Assembly (NCBI GenBank): GCA_047610385.1
Contig: JBLGAC010000015.1
Span: forward strand, 1-64,000
Reading direction: 5' to 3'
Length of the DNA: 64,000 nt
DNA from: JBOCEF01 sp047610385
GTDB taxonomy: Bacteria > Pseudomonadota > Alphaproteobacteria > Rhodobacterales > Rhodobacteraceae
In this document: piece by piece, positions 43,915-51,846 of the stretch
How the letters are laid out: the number at the start of each line of letters is the position of its first letter
How positions within the stretch are numbered: the stretch's first letter is position 1
Notes under the pieces: generated by a model
The model's input: the letters and a program-made list of their open reading frames with translations, nothing else
What the model was told of the DNA's origin: nothing
The model's database searches: none
Position numbers and translations under genes: made by a program

Positions 43915-43968
43915 CGGGCCGCGGGCGCCTTGCGCCCCCGCGGCCCGGCGCGGCGAAAGACGCCGCGC
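43915..43968. repeat. double GC hairpin, family member 3
   Basis: First hairpin 43915-43947: CGGGCCGCGGGCGC-CTT-GCGCCCCCGCGGCCCG, same core as elements at 8248 and 24687. Second hairpin 43948-43968: GCGCGGCG-AAAGA-CGCCGCGC. They lie between convergent methyltransferase and argE genes. Confidence 0.7.
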
Positions 43969-43989
43969 GCGCCCTGTCCCAAGGTCGGT

Positions 43990-45159
43990 TCAGCTTTGCA
44001 GGCGGGGGATCAGGCGTTCAATCATCGCCAGACATTGCGCCATCTGATCGCGGGTGACGTATTCGTCAGGTTTGTGCGCCTGGGCGATGGATCCCGGCCC
44101 GCAGACGACGGTGGAGATGCCCTGGGCCTGGAACAGCCCTGCCTCAGTGCCAAAGCTGACCACGCCGCGCGGGCCACCGCCGGTTAGGGCGTCGGCAAGG
44201 GCGGCGGCCTCAGCGTTGGTCATCGGCTCCAGCCCGATCACTTCGCCGATGGTTTCGGTTTCTGCGGTGGCGCCGGGGTGGACGGCGCGCATTTTCGGCA
44301 GCAGGTCTTGACGCAGATGGGCGTCCACGCGCGATGTGACAAAGGCGGCGTCTTCGGGGCTGATCGGGCGGAACTCCCACTCTACCGCCGCGCGCCCGGC
44401 GATCACGTTATGGGCAACGCCGCCTTCGATTTTGCCGACATTCAGCGTGGTCCACGGCGGATCAAACGGGCCATCCACCGGCGCACGGGCGCGCAGGGCG
44501 TCTTTGATGTCCAAAAGCTCAGTCACAAAGCGGGCGGCGTATTCCACGGCGTTGACGCCCAGTTCGGGTTGCGATCCGTGGCCCTCAAGGCCGGTAAAGC
44601 GGGTGGTGTATTCGTGGACCGCCTTATGGCCTTCAATCACGCGCATTTCGGTGGGCTCGCCAACGATGCATATGGCGGGGCGGGGGCCTGATTTTGCCAG
44701 CGCTTCAAGCAGCACCGGGGCGCCGAGGCAGCCGGTTTCTTCATCATAGGTCAGCGCGATGTGCAGGGGGCGGGCCAGCGCGGCGGCGGCAAAGCGCGGT
44801 GCCAGCGCCAGCGCGCAGGCGATGAACCCCTTCATGTCACACGCGCCGCGACCATACAGGCGCCCGTCGGCCTGCCGCATCGCGAAGGGGTCTGAGGTCC
44901 ATGGTTGCCCTTCGACCGGCACCACATCGGTATGGCCTGACAGCACCACGCCACCATCGACCATCGGGCCAATGGTGGCGAATAGGTTCGCCTTGCGCCC
45001 GTCCTTGTCCATGGTCATCTGGGTGCGCGCGCCAAGCGCATCAAGCCGCGTCTGCGCCCAGGCGATCAGATCCAGATTGCTGTCTGAGGACACGGTGGGA
45101 AAGGCGATCATGTCGCCAAGCGCCGCGATGGCGGCTTCAAGGTCGTGATGGGATGTCAT
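43990..45159 (-). CDS. argE: acetylornithine deacetylase
   Basis: 389 residues of the M20 family. Zinc-binding His in GHTDVVPVEG near 76-85, Asp in YGRGACDMKG near 107-116, catalytic/ligand Glu in YDEETGCLGA near 141-150, and a dimerisation insert in the middle. Releases ornithine from N-acetylornithine in arginine synthesis. Some M20 members with this pattern act on other N-acyl amino acids; the match to ArgE is the best reading. Confidence 0.92.
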   Translation of the reverse strand: MTSHHDLEAAIAALGDMIAFPTVSSDSNLDLIAWAQTRLDALGARTQMTMDKDGRKANLFATIGPMVDGGVVLSGHTDVVPVEGQPWTSDPFAMRQADGRLYGRGACDMKGFIACALALAPRFAAAALARPLHIALTYDEETGCLGAPVLLEALAKSGPRPAICIVGEPTEMRVIEGHKAVHEYTTRFTGLEGHGSQPELGVNAVEYAARFVTELLDIKDALRARAPVDGPFDPPWTTLNVGKIEGGVAHNVIAGRAAVEWEFRPISPEDAAFVTSRVDAHLRQDLLPKMRAVHPGATAETETIGEVIGLEPMTNAEAAALADALTGGGPRGVVSFGTEAGLFQAQGISTVVCGPGSIAQAHKPDEYVTRDQMAQCLAMIERLIPRLQS

Positions 45160-45241
45160 TGAGTGGCTTCCTGCATGGGGCGGCCTTCACCCTAGCCGAG
45201 GCGAAGGGCGATGCGCAAACGCCGCGCCTTTTCCCCTCCGG

Positions 45242-45889
45242 TCAGGCCTTGCGTCGGGCGCGCCGGGCGATGGCGGCCAGCGCGGCAAACCCGGCCATTG
45301 CCAGCGGCAGCGAACCGGGCAGCGGCACGGCGGAGACGCCCACCACGCCAGCGGCGCTGTCGAACGTGATGCTGCCGTTCCAGGTCCGCGGCGTATCGGC
45401 GCTGTCGAACATGTACTCGACGGCGCGTCCCTGGAAGATCGTCAATGCCGCCTCGCTGACCGCCACGGCCCCTTCCTCGGTCCCCTTGGAAAAGGTCATG
45501 GACCCGTCGCCGCGCGTGGTGACATAGATGCCGTAGGTCTGCGTCGCGGAGAAGGCCCAGTCGGCCACGTCCCAGGACGTCGGCACGCCTGAGCCATGGG
45601 TGGTGCTGAACTCGGCCGCATCCCACAACGTCCAACCGTCGATGGAGGAGGTGAAACCTTCATAGCCTCCGGCGAGGACATAAAGCTCCAGGTCCTGATT
45701 GCCGCGCTTCAGGTGCAGCTCCAGCGCCGTGATCACAAGGTCGTCCGCCCCGATCAGGATGTCGAACACGGCGCCGTGCGCGCCTTGCCCGCCCGAGGTC
45801 CCGGATGTGATCATGGCCGCGACCGCAGGGGCCGCGACCGCAGGGGCGGCGAAACAGGCGGCGGCGGTGGTCAAGGCAAGTGCTTTCAG
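45242..45889 (-). CDS. VPLPA/PEP-CTERM-type sorted surface protein
   Basis: About 215 residues if translated from CTG at 45889 (GAGGAG 11 nt upstream, stop codon just before); an internal TTG at 45874 is the only other nearby start. The N-terminus then reads LKALALTTAAACFAAPAVAA, a good signal peptide. The C-terminal VPLPGSLPLAMAGFAALAAI followed by Arg/Lys-rich tail is the VPLPA/PEP-CTERM sorting signal recognised by exosortases: short motif, helix, basic end. The middle domain (FDILIGADDLVITAL, GGY, GWTLWD) is of unknown function and is repeated in truncated form at 46205-46528. No exosortase gene is in the window. Confidence 0.8.
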   Translation of the reverse strand: MKALALTTAAACFAAPAVAAPAVAAMITSGTSGGQGAHGAVFDILIGADDLVITALELHLKRGNQDLELYVLAGGYEGFTSSIDGWTLWDAAEFSTTHGSGVPTSWDVADWAFSATQTYGIYVTTRGDGSMTFSKGTEEGAVAVSEAALTIFQGRAVEYMFDSADTPRTWNGSITFDSAAGVVGVSAVPLPGSLPLAMAGFAALAAIARRARRKA

Positions 45890-45987
45890 CGTGGTTCAGG
45901 CTCCTCGACGGTGTGATGAGATTTGCCTCATCATGCCGTCGGCAGCTTTGGCGCGACACCGCGCGTCGGGTCGGATCGCGCTATGCT

Positions 45988-46009
45988 GACGGGGCGGCGC
46001 CGCCCCGTC
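45988..46009. repeat. 22-bp perfect palindrome
   Basis: GACGGGGCGGC / GCCGCCCCGTC with no loop, about 100 bp upstream of the CTERM gene, between it and the doeA-tail remnant. Could be a hairpin at the end of the former upstream gene or a binding site. Confidence 0.55.
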
Positions 46010-46062
46010 CTGATACAGGCGCCTATCCGTTTGGGTAGGCCGAACGGGACGGCGGGCCAGCA

Positions 46063-46200
46063 CGTGAACAGCTTGCGTCCCACATTTGCCAGGCGCTCGG
46101 CCGCGCCGCTTTCGCGGATGCGTGGGGTCTCGGCGGTCTCAGAGCCCCCGATCGTCGTGCCAAAGCGCTGGCACGAAGCGAAAGGTCATGTCCGGCTGCC
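46063..46200 (-). pseudogene. frameshifted duplicate of the 3' end of doeA
   Basis: Translated on the minus strand it reads PDMTFRFVPALWHDDRGL, then after a one-base insertion ETAETPRIRESGAAERLAN and RKLFT, matching the end of the intact doeA (PDMTFHFMPALWMDDWGL, ETVRIRDSGAAECLAD, RKLFTV). About 130 bp is clearly homologous to 46555-46690 at nucleotide level. The frameshift introduces a stop, so this is a dead remnant of a second doeA-like gene. Confidence 0.88.
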
Positions 46201-46204
46201 GGAT

Positions 46205-46528
46205 GGCGATGTCCCACCCGGCGTAGCCGGCAGTCCCGGTCAGATCGGTCGAATCCCACAGCGTCCAGCTGGAGAGCGTGGGAGTCGCGGCATAACCGCC
46301 GAGGACGTAGTAAGCGCTGACAACGCCGGCAGTATTGACAAAACGTGCCGCCAGATCCGTGATCGTTATGTCGGCGGCGCCGATCTGGATGTCGAAAACG
46401 ATATCAACGTCATCAGTATCGGTACTGTCTGCGGTGGACAGCGAGGCGGCGAAGGCGGGCGCGTCGCCACCCGCTATGACGAAACCGCCGAAAGCTTCCT
46501 CAGCTTCGTCCAACGCGCCGCAATCCAT
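46205..46528 (-). pseudogene. truncated paralogue of the PEP-CTERM-type protein
   Basis: Minus-strand reading contains VDIVFDIQIGAADITITDL, YYVLGGY and SSWTLWDSTDL, aligned with VFDILIGADDLVITAL, YVLAGGY and DGWTLWDAAEF of the gene at 45242. It has no signal peptide and no C-terminal sorting signal, and runs directly into the doeA-tail remnant. Starts 27 bp after the doeA stop. Read as a decayed second copy. Confidence 0.75.
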
Positions 46529-46554
46529 CGCTGGATGCGCTTTGTCCACATGGC

Positions 46555-47772
46555 CTAGACCGTGAACAGCTTGCGCTCCACGTCGGCCAGGCATTCCGCC
46601 GCGCCGCTATCGCGGATGCGCACGGTCTCAGTGATCTCAAGCCCCCAGTCGTCCATCCACAGGGCGGGCATGAAATGGAACGTCATGTCCGGCGCCAGCA
46701 CCGTGGTGTCTGATGGGCGGATGGAGTAGGTGCGCTCCCCCCAGTCGGGCGGATAGCTCAGCCCGATCGGATAGCCGCAGCGCCCCTCGCGCGCGATGCC
46801 GCGGCGCGCCAACACGCCATAGAACGCCGACGCGACGTCGCCAGCGGTGTTGCCGGGGATTGCGGCGGCCAGCCCTGCGTCGATGCCTTCCAGCACCGCG
46901 TCCTCAGCAATGCGCATGTCTTTGGGGGGCTCGCCCAGAAACACGGTCCGACACAGCGGCGCGTGATAGCGTTTGTGGCAGCCAGCGATTTCAAAGAACG
47001 TCGCGGTCCCTGCCTCAAACGGGCGATCGTCCCAGGTCAGATGGGCGGCGGTGGCGTCTTTGCCCATGGGCATCAGCGGCACGATGGCGGGATAATCGCC
47101 GCCATAGGGCACGCCGTCATCGTCGGTGCCGCCCCAGATGCCGGCCTTGAAAATCTCTGCCGCGACTTCGTTGCGGCGGCGGCCGGGTGCGACATGTTCC
47201 AAAATCGTTTCGTGCATCCGCTCAACAATACGCGCAGCACGGCGCATGTATTTCAGCTCCGTCGGTGATTTCACCGCGCGCAGCCAGTTCACAAGGCTGG
47301 TGGCGTCGGCGATCCCGTCGGGATGCCCGCCCATCTCGCCGGGTGCCAGTTCGGCAGACAGCACGGCATGGGCGCGGGCGGAGTAATAGTAATTCTCCAT
47401 CTCCACCCCAAGGCGCTTGCCCGCCCAGCCCTTGTCGCGGATCAGCGCGCCCAGATGTTGCATCGCATGGCGCATGTCAGACATGACGAAATCGTCGGGA
47501 TAGCCGTGGATGTCATCCTGTTCGATCCAGCAAGTGCGCATGGCACCGGCGGCGTCCATGCGGCGGCCCCAGAACATCGGATCGCCGTCGGGCCCCAGCA
47601 GCACGCCTTGATGGACATAAAAGCTCCACCCATCATAGCCGGTCAGCCACGCCATGTTCGACGGATCGGTGCAAAACAGGACCTCTATGCCCGCCGCGTC
47701 CATGGCCTGTCTGGTCTTGGCGACACGGGCGGCATATTCCGTGCGGGTAAAATTCAGCGGCACGTCGGGCAT
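46555..47772 (-). CDS. doeA: ectoine hydrolase DoeA (M24 creatinase/prolidase fold)
   Basis: 405 residues from ATG at 47772. N-terminal creatinase domain with FCTDPSNMAWLTGYDGWSFY near 36-55, then the pita-bread catalytic domain (about 165-400). MEMLTF-like family markers RTVFLGEPPKDM, and PYGGDYPAIVPLMPMG near 228-243, fit EutD/DoeA. Hydrolyses ectoine to N-acetyl-diaminobutyrate as the first step of its use as carbon and nitrogen source; doeB/doeC/doeX are not in the window. A truncated duplicate of its 3' end lies 360 bp downstream. Confidence 0.88.
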   Translation of the reverse strand: MPDVPLNFTRTEYAARVAKTRQAMDAAGIEVLFCTDPSNMAWLTGYDGWSFYVHQGVLLGPDGDPMFWGRRMDAAGAMRTCWIEQDDIHGYPDDFVMSDMRHAMQHLGALIRDKGWAGKRLGVEMENYYYSARAHAVLSAELAPGEMGGHPDGIADATSLVNWLRAVKSPTELKYMRRAARIVERMHETILEHVAPGRRRNEVAAEIFKAGIWGGTDDDGVPYGGDYPAIVPLMPMGKDATAAHLTWDDRPFEAGTATFFEIAGCHKRYHAPLCRTVFLGEPPKDMRIAEDAVLEGIDAGLAAAIPGNTAGDVASAFYGVLARRGIAREGRCGYPIGLSYPPDWGERTYSIRPSDTTVLAPDMTFHFMPALWMDDWGLEITETVRIRDSGAAECLADVERKLFTV

Positions 47773-47789
47773 CGGCGGATCCTTTGCGG

Positions 47790-47834
47790 GCAGGGGCGGC
47801 GCATGCAGGGGCGGCGCATGCAAGGGCGGCGCAG
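47790..47834. repeat. 15-bp tandem repeat, 3 copies, upstream of doeA
   Basis: GCAGGGGCGGCGCAT twice, then GCAAGGGCGGCGCAG. 17 bp upstream of the doeA ATG, so inside its leader or promoter; a change in copy number could alter expression. Confidence 0.92.
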
Positions 47835-48011
47835 GCAATGGCCATGCGTGGGCAGGGGGCGCGTCCTGCTTTGCAGCAGGCGGGGCGGGGCGAACCGTTC
47901 ATTTGCGACGCTATCAGGCCATGGCCGCGTCGCAAGCACGATGGTGCGATGCAGCATCGCGCGGCATGGGGGCTTTGCTGCCGGGGGCGCAGGCTTTGCT
48001 GGCAGGGGCGC

Positions 48012-48040
48012 TTGCCTCCGCCGACAGGGGCGTATATATC
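48012..48040 (+). promoter_or_regulatory. candidate rpsB promoter
   Basis: TTGCCT, 17-bp spacer, TATATC, 123 bp before the rpsB ATG. It lies in a GC-rich context where the TATATA stretch stands out. Confidence 0.4.
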
Positions 48041-48162
48041 GCGTGCACTCAGAACCCACATGCGGGGGTTGGGCGCGTTCGGGGAGACATCCCGCCGCGT
48101 CCGCCGGTTGGGCGAAAGCTCGTACGCCCCTGCAGAGGATTGAAACCGGAAAGGACAGCACC

Positions 48163-48963
48163 ATGGCAGTGCCTGATTTCACGCTGCGTCAGCTTCTTGA
48201 GGCTGGCGTTCACTTCGGTCACCAGACCCACCGTTGGAACCCCCGCATGGGGCAGTACATCTATGGCGACCGCAACAGCATCCACATTCTGGATCTGACG
48301 CAGACCGCGCCCTTGCTGCACCAGGCGCTGGTCGCAGTGCGCGATTGCGTTGCCAAGGGCGGGCGCATCCTGTTCGTCGGCACCAAACGCCAGGCTCAGG
48401 CCCCCGTGGCCGATGGCGCTGAGCGTTGCGCGCAGTACTTCATGAACCATCGCTGGCTGGGCGGCACGCTCACCAACTGGAAGACCGTCTCGAATTCAAT
48501 CGAGCGTCTGCGCCAGCTGGATGACAAGCTTGGTGATGGCGCTGAGGGCTTCACGAAGAAAGAGCGCCTCAAGATGGAGCGTGAGCAGGCCAAGCTTCAG
48601 GCCTCGCTGGGCGGCATCCGCGAAATGGGCGGCGTTCCGGACATGCTGTTCGTGATCGACACCAACAAAGAAGCACTGGCGATCGCTGAGGCGAAAAAGC
48701 TGGGCATCCCCGTCGTTGCGATTCTCGACACCAACTCCGACCCCAAGGGCATCGATCATCCCATCCCGGGCAATGATGACGCCTCGCGCGCCATCACGCT
48801 GTACTGCGATCTGATCGCGCGCGCCGCGCTGGATGGCATGGCCGCGCAGCTGGGCGAAGCCGGGTTTGACCTTGGTGAGCTCGAAGACGCGCCGGTCGAG
48901 GAAATGCTTGAGGCCGCTGAGGCCCCCGCTGAGCCTGCTGCCGAGGCACCCGCCGCTTCTTGA
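48163..48963 (+). CDS. rpsB: 30S ribosomal protein S2
   Basis: 266 residues from ATG at 48163 with GAAAGGA upstream; the same frame is open far upstream but that part is not coding. Invariant blocks: LLEAGVHFGHQTHRWNPRM, FVGTKRQAQ, NHRWLGGTLTNWKT, GIPVVAILDTNSDP. The C-terminal 30 residues are Ala/Glu/Pro-rich, a usual alphaproteobacterial extension. Binds the 30S head-body junction and recruits S1. Followed by tsf, as in most bacteria. Confidence 0.98.
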   Translation: MAVPDFTLRQLLEAGVHFGHQTHRWNPRMGQYIYGDRNSIHILDLTQTAPLLHQALVAVRDCVAKGGRILFVGTKRQAQAPVADGAERCAQYFMNHRWLGGTLTNWKTVSNSIERLRQLDDKLGDGAEGFTKKERLKMEREQAKLQASLGGIREMGGVPDMLFVIDTNKEALAIAEAKKLGIPVVAILDTNSDPKGIDHPIPGNDDASRAITLYCDLIARAALDGMAAQLGEAGFDLGELEDAPVEEMLEAAEAPAEPAAEAPAAS

Positions 48964-49205
48964 TCACGGCTCAGGCGCGCGTCTTCGGGCGTGCGCCGGT
49001 CCAATCCGACATGGCGCGGGCGGCTTCGGTCGCCCGTTCCGGGGCCCCATCACGGGGCCCTTTCAGCATGACGCTTCAATGACGCAGGCGGCGCTTGACG
49101 CCGGAGGTCGTGTGGCCGAGACCCGTTCCCAAGCCCGTCGGGCAGGGCGGGACCGGCGGCGACCCCGGGGCGACGCGCCCCGCGATCAGCGCGAGGAGAG
49201 ATGAC

Positions 49206-50099
49206 ATGGCGATCACCGCAGCAATGGTGAAAGAGCTCCGCGACCAGACTGGCGCGGGCATGATGGACGCGAAAAAAGCGCTCGTCGAGAATAATGGCGA
49301 AATGGAAGCGGCCACCGATTGGCTGCGCACCAAGGGCCTCGCCAAGGCCGCCAAAAAATCGGGCCGCACTGCGGCTGAGGGCTTGGTCGCCGTGGCGTCG
49401 AAAGACGGCGTCGGCGTCGCGGTTGAGGTCAACTCCGAGACCGATTTCGTCGCACGCAACGCCGATTTCCAGGCGATGGTGTCCGGCATTGCGACCGCCG
49501 CGCTGGGCGTGTCGGATGTCAGTGGCCTGCTGGCGGCCGACATGGGCGGCAAGTCAGTCGCTGACGTCGTGACCGCCAAGATCTCAACCATCGGCGAGAA
49601 CATGGCTGTGCGCAGCATGGCCCGCGTCGAAGGCGATGTGGTCGCGGTCTACGTGCACAATGCGGTCGCTGACGGCATGGGCAAAATCGGCGTGCTGGTC
49701 GCGCTGAAGGGTGGCGACAAAGCCGCCGCCGAAGCCATCGGCAAGCAGGTTGCGATGCATGTCGCCGCCACCAACCCGGCGTCGCTGTCGCAGGCTGATC
49801 TGGACCCGGCGCTGGTCGAGCGCGAAAAGTCCGTGCTGACCGAGCAGGCCCGCGAATCGGGCAAGCCCGAAAGCGTGATCGAGAAGATGATCGGCGGCCG
49901 CATGAAGAAGTACTTCCAGGAAGTGTGCCTTCTGGAGCAGGCCTTCGTGATCAACCCCGATCTGTCGGTCCAGCAGGCCGTCAAGGAAGCTGGCGCGGAC
50001 ATCGAGGTTGTGGCGTTCGCCCGCGTCGAAGTTGGCGAAGGCATCGAGAAAGAAGAAGAGGACTTTGCGGCTGAGGTCGCAAAGACCATGGGCGGCTGA
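49206..50099 (+). CDS. tsf: elongation factor Ts
   Basis: 297 residues from ATG at 49206 (GAGGAGAG upstream). GDP/GTP exchange factor for EF-Tu. N-terminal UBA-like helix VKELRDQTGAGMMDAKKAL and core NSETDFVARN near 76-85 contact EF-Tu. The 240-bp gap after rpsB has no gene; an intrinsic terminator follows tsf, so this may end the rpsB-tsf transcript before the sulfotransferase gene. Confidence 0.98.
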   Translation: MAITAAMVKELRDQTGAGMMDAKKALVENNGEMEAATDWLRTKGLAKAAKKSGRTAAEGLVAVASKDGVGVAVEVNSETDFVARNADFQAMVSGIATAALGVSDVSGLLAADMGGKSVADVVTAKISTIGENMAVRSMARVEGDVVAVYVHNAVADGMGKIGVLVALKGGDKAAAEAIGKQVAMHVAATNPASLSQADLDPALVEREKSVLTEQARESGKPESVIEKMIGGRMKKYFQEVCLLEQAFVINPDLSVQQAVKEAGADIEVVAFARVEVGEGIEKEEEDFAAEVAKTMGG

Positions 50100-50132
50100 G
50101 GCTTTGCCATCTTAGGGCACCACGCGCCCCAC

Positions 50133-50166
50133 AAAACGCCCGGACTGAAAGGTCCGGGCGTTTTGC
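50133..50166 (+). terminator. intrinsic terminator after tsf
   Basis: CGCCCGGAC-TGAAAG-GTCCGGGCG, 9-bp stem, then TTTT and a T-rich end. 40 bp past the tsf stop. Confidence 0.9.
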
Positions 50167-50360
50167 GTTTGAGCGTGGTGCGTTCAAGGGAGCCGGCCGC
50201 TTGGCGTCCCTTCGAGACACCCTCGTCGTCCGGCGCGAGCATGCGCCCGCATGTGGCGCCCAGTGGCTGGCTGGGGGTTGCTTCATCAACGTCTGATTAA
50301 CCAATCGAGGGCATTCTGCCCGAAGTGCCGATCAGGGCCCACGGCTGCGGAGGGCCGCAC

Positions 50361-50990
50361 ATGTTCATTCATCACCCGCGAAATCTGGCGCATGTCGCCA
50401 TTCCCAAAACCGGCAGCACCTCGCTGCATTATGCGCTGCAACGCGCGCTTGGAATCGATTGGAAATTCGACAGCGGATCGCCTGATCTTTATCATCTGTT
50501 CGCGTCCGACGCCCGGCAACTGCTGGGCCGCAAGCGCTGGCCGCAGCTTTATTCGGTTGCGGTGGTGCGCAATCCCTATGATCGCGCGGTGTCGTTGTTC
50601 CACGATTTTCGCAACCGCGGCGCCATCCGCGCGCGGTCCTTCGACGCGTTTGTGCGCGAGGATCTGGCTGAGCTGGCGGCCAAAGACGTGCATTTCCTGC
50701 CCCAGCGCCGCTTTGTCGAAGGTGATGGCAAGGTGCTGGTCAAGCGTCTGTATGCGTTCGAAGACGGCGTGCAGGCGATCTTTGAGGATATCTGCACCCG
50801 GCTTGACCTGGCTGCCCATGAAGCCTCCCACGCCCGAAAATCTGTGCGTCGGGGGTGGCAGGAATACTATGCCCGCCGCGACACCCTTGCGCGTGTGGGC
50901 GAGATTTACGCGACCGATTTCGATCTGCTCGGCTATCAGGTGATGACCGAGCCGCCGATGAAGCCCACTGAGGTTCATTCGGCGGGCTGA
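50361..50990 (+). CDS. sulfotransferase family protein
   Basis: 209 residues from ATG at 50361 with GGAGG 8 nt upstream. IPKTGSTSLHYALQ near 15-28 is the 5'-phosphosulfate-binding loop and VVRNPYDRAVSLFHDF near 69-84 the 3'-phosphate-binding motif of PAPS-dependent sulfotransferases (Sulfotransfer_2 type). Acceptor unknown; could be a sugar or a protein. It interrupts the conserved interval between tsf and pyrH and has its own upstream terminator, suggesting an inserted gene. Confidence 0.85.
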   Translation: MFIHHPRNLAHVAIPKTGSTSLHYALQRALGIDWKFDSGSPDLYHLFASDARQLLGRKRWPQLYSVAVVRNPYDRAVSLFHDFRNRGAIRARSFDAFVREDLAELAAKDVHFLPQRRFVEGDGKVLVKRLYAFEDGVQAIFEDICTRLDLAAHEASHARKSVRRGWQEYYARRDTLARVGEIYATDFDLLGYQVMTEPPMKPTEVHSAG

Positions 50991-51069
50991 TGCGCCCGGC
51001 CAAGGGTTGCCAGCGGGGCTGCGTTCGGACACATTGCGCGCGCCCCATACCGATCCGGAGACTCGTTGC

Positions 51070-51810
51070 ATGACCGAGGGACAAGCCCCGTCCGCCCCGC
51101 TGCTATTCCCGCGCGTTCTGCTGAAAATCTCGGGAGAGGCGCTGATGGGCGATCAGGGCTTTGGCCTGCATCCGCCCACTGTGGAACGCATCGCGCGTGA
51201 GATTAAAAAGGTCCACGATCTTGGTGTTGAGTTGTGCCTAGTGATCGGCGGCGGCAACATCTTTCGCGGGCTTTCGGGTGCCGCGCAGGGGATGGAACGG
51301 ACGCAGGCTGATTACATGGGCATGCTGGCCACCGTCATGAACGCGCTGGCGATGCAGAGCGCGCTTGAGACGCTGAAGATCCACACCCGCGTCATCTCCG
51401 CCATTCCGATGGACCAGATTTGTGAGCCCTATATCCGCCGCCGCGCCGCGCGGCACCTTGAAAAAGGCCGCGTGATCATCTTTGCCGCGGGCACCGGCAA
51501 CCCCTATTTCACCACCGACACCGCCGCCACTTTGCGCGCGATGGAGATGGACTGTGACGCGATCATGAAGGGCACCCAGGTCGACGGGGTTTATGACAGC
51601 GACCCCAAAACCAACCCCGACGCCAAGCGGTATGAGCGCATCAGCTATGACGAAGTTCTGATCAAGAAGCTCAAGATCATGGATGCCTCGGCGATCGCCC
51701 TTGCGCGCGACAACAATCTGCCGCTTGTGGTGTTCTCGCTCCATTCGCCCGGCGGCTTCGCTGAGGTCTTGAGCGGACGCGGAAAATTCACCATTGTCGA
51801 GCAGGGCTGA
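51070..51810 (+). CDS. pyrH: uridylate kinase
   Basis: 246 residues from ATG at 51070 with GGAG upstream. Amino-acid-kinase fold, hexameric UMP kinase: LLKISGEALMGD near 18-29, VIGGGNIFRG near 57-66, MDCDAIMKGTQVDGVYDSDP near 157-176 (uridine/phosphate site). Makes UDP for nucleotide and envelope-sugar synthesis. First gene of the pyrH-frr-uppS-cdsA-dxr run. Confidence 0.97.
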   Translation: MTEGQAPSAPLLFPRVLLKISGEALMGDQGFGLHPPTVERIAREIKKVHDLGVELCLVIGGGNIFRGLSGAAQGMERTQADYMGMLATVMNALAMQSALETLKIHTRVISAIPMDQICEPYIRRRAARHLEKGRVIIFAAGTGNPYFTTDTAATLRAMEMDCDAIMKGTQVDGVYDSDPKTNPDAKRYERISYDEVLIKKLKIMDASAIALARDNNLPLVVFSLHSPGGFAEVLSGRGKFTIVEQG

Positions 51811-51846
51811 GAGCGCGCGCGCCACGCCGCGAGCGGGAGAAGTAGA

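Larger units (their letters stand above)
47773..48162. other. 390-bp divergent regulatory region doeA / rpsB
   Basis: No gene recognised. Holds the 15-bp repeat (47790-47834), a candidate rpsB promoter at 48012-48040 and the rpsB leader (about 115 nt), where S2 autoregulation is plausible but no specific structure was identified. Confidence 0.55.

Noticed and set aside
47323..48162. Extension of the rpsB frame 280 codons upstream
   Set aside because: Overlaps doeA antisense; S2 starts at the standard MAVPDFTLRQLL with a Shine-Dalgarno just before.
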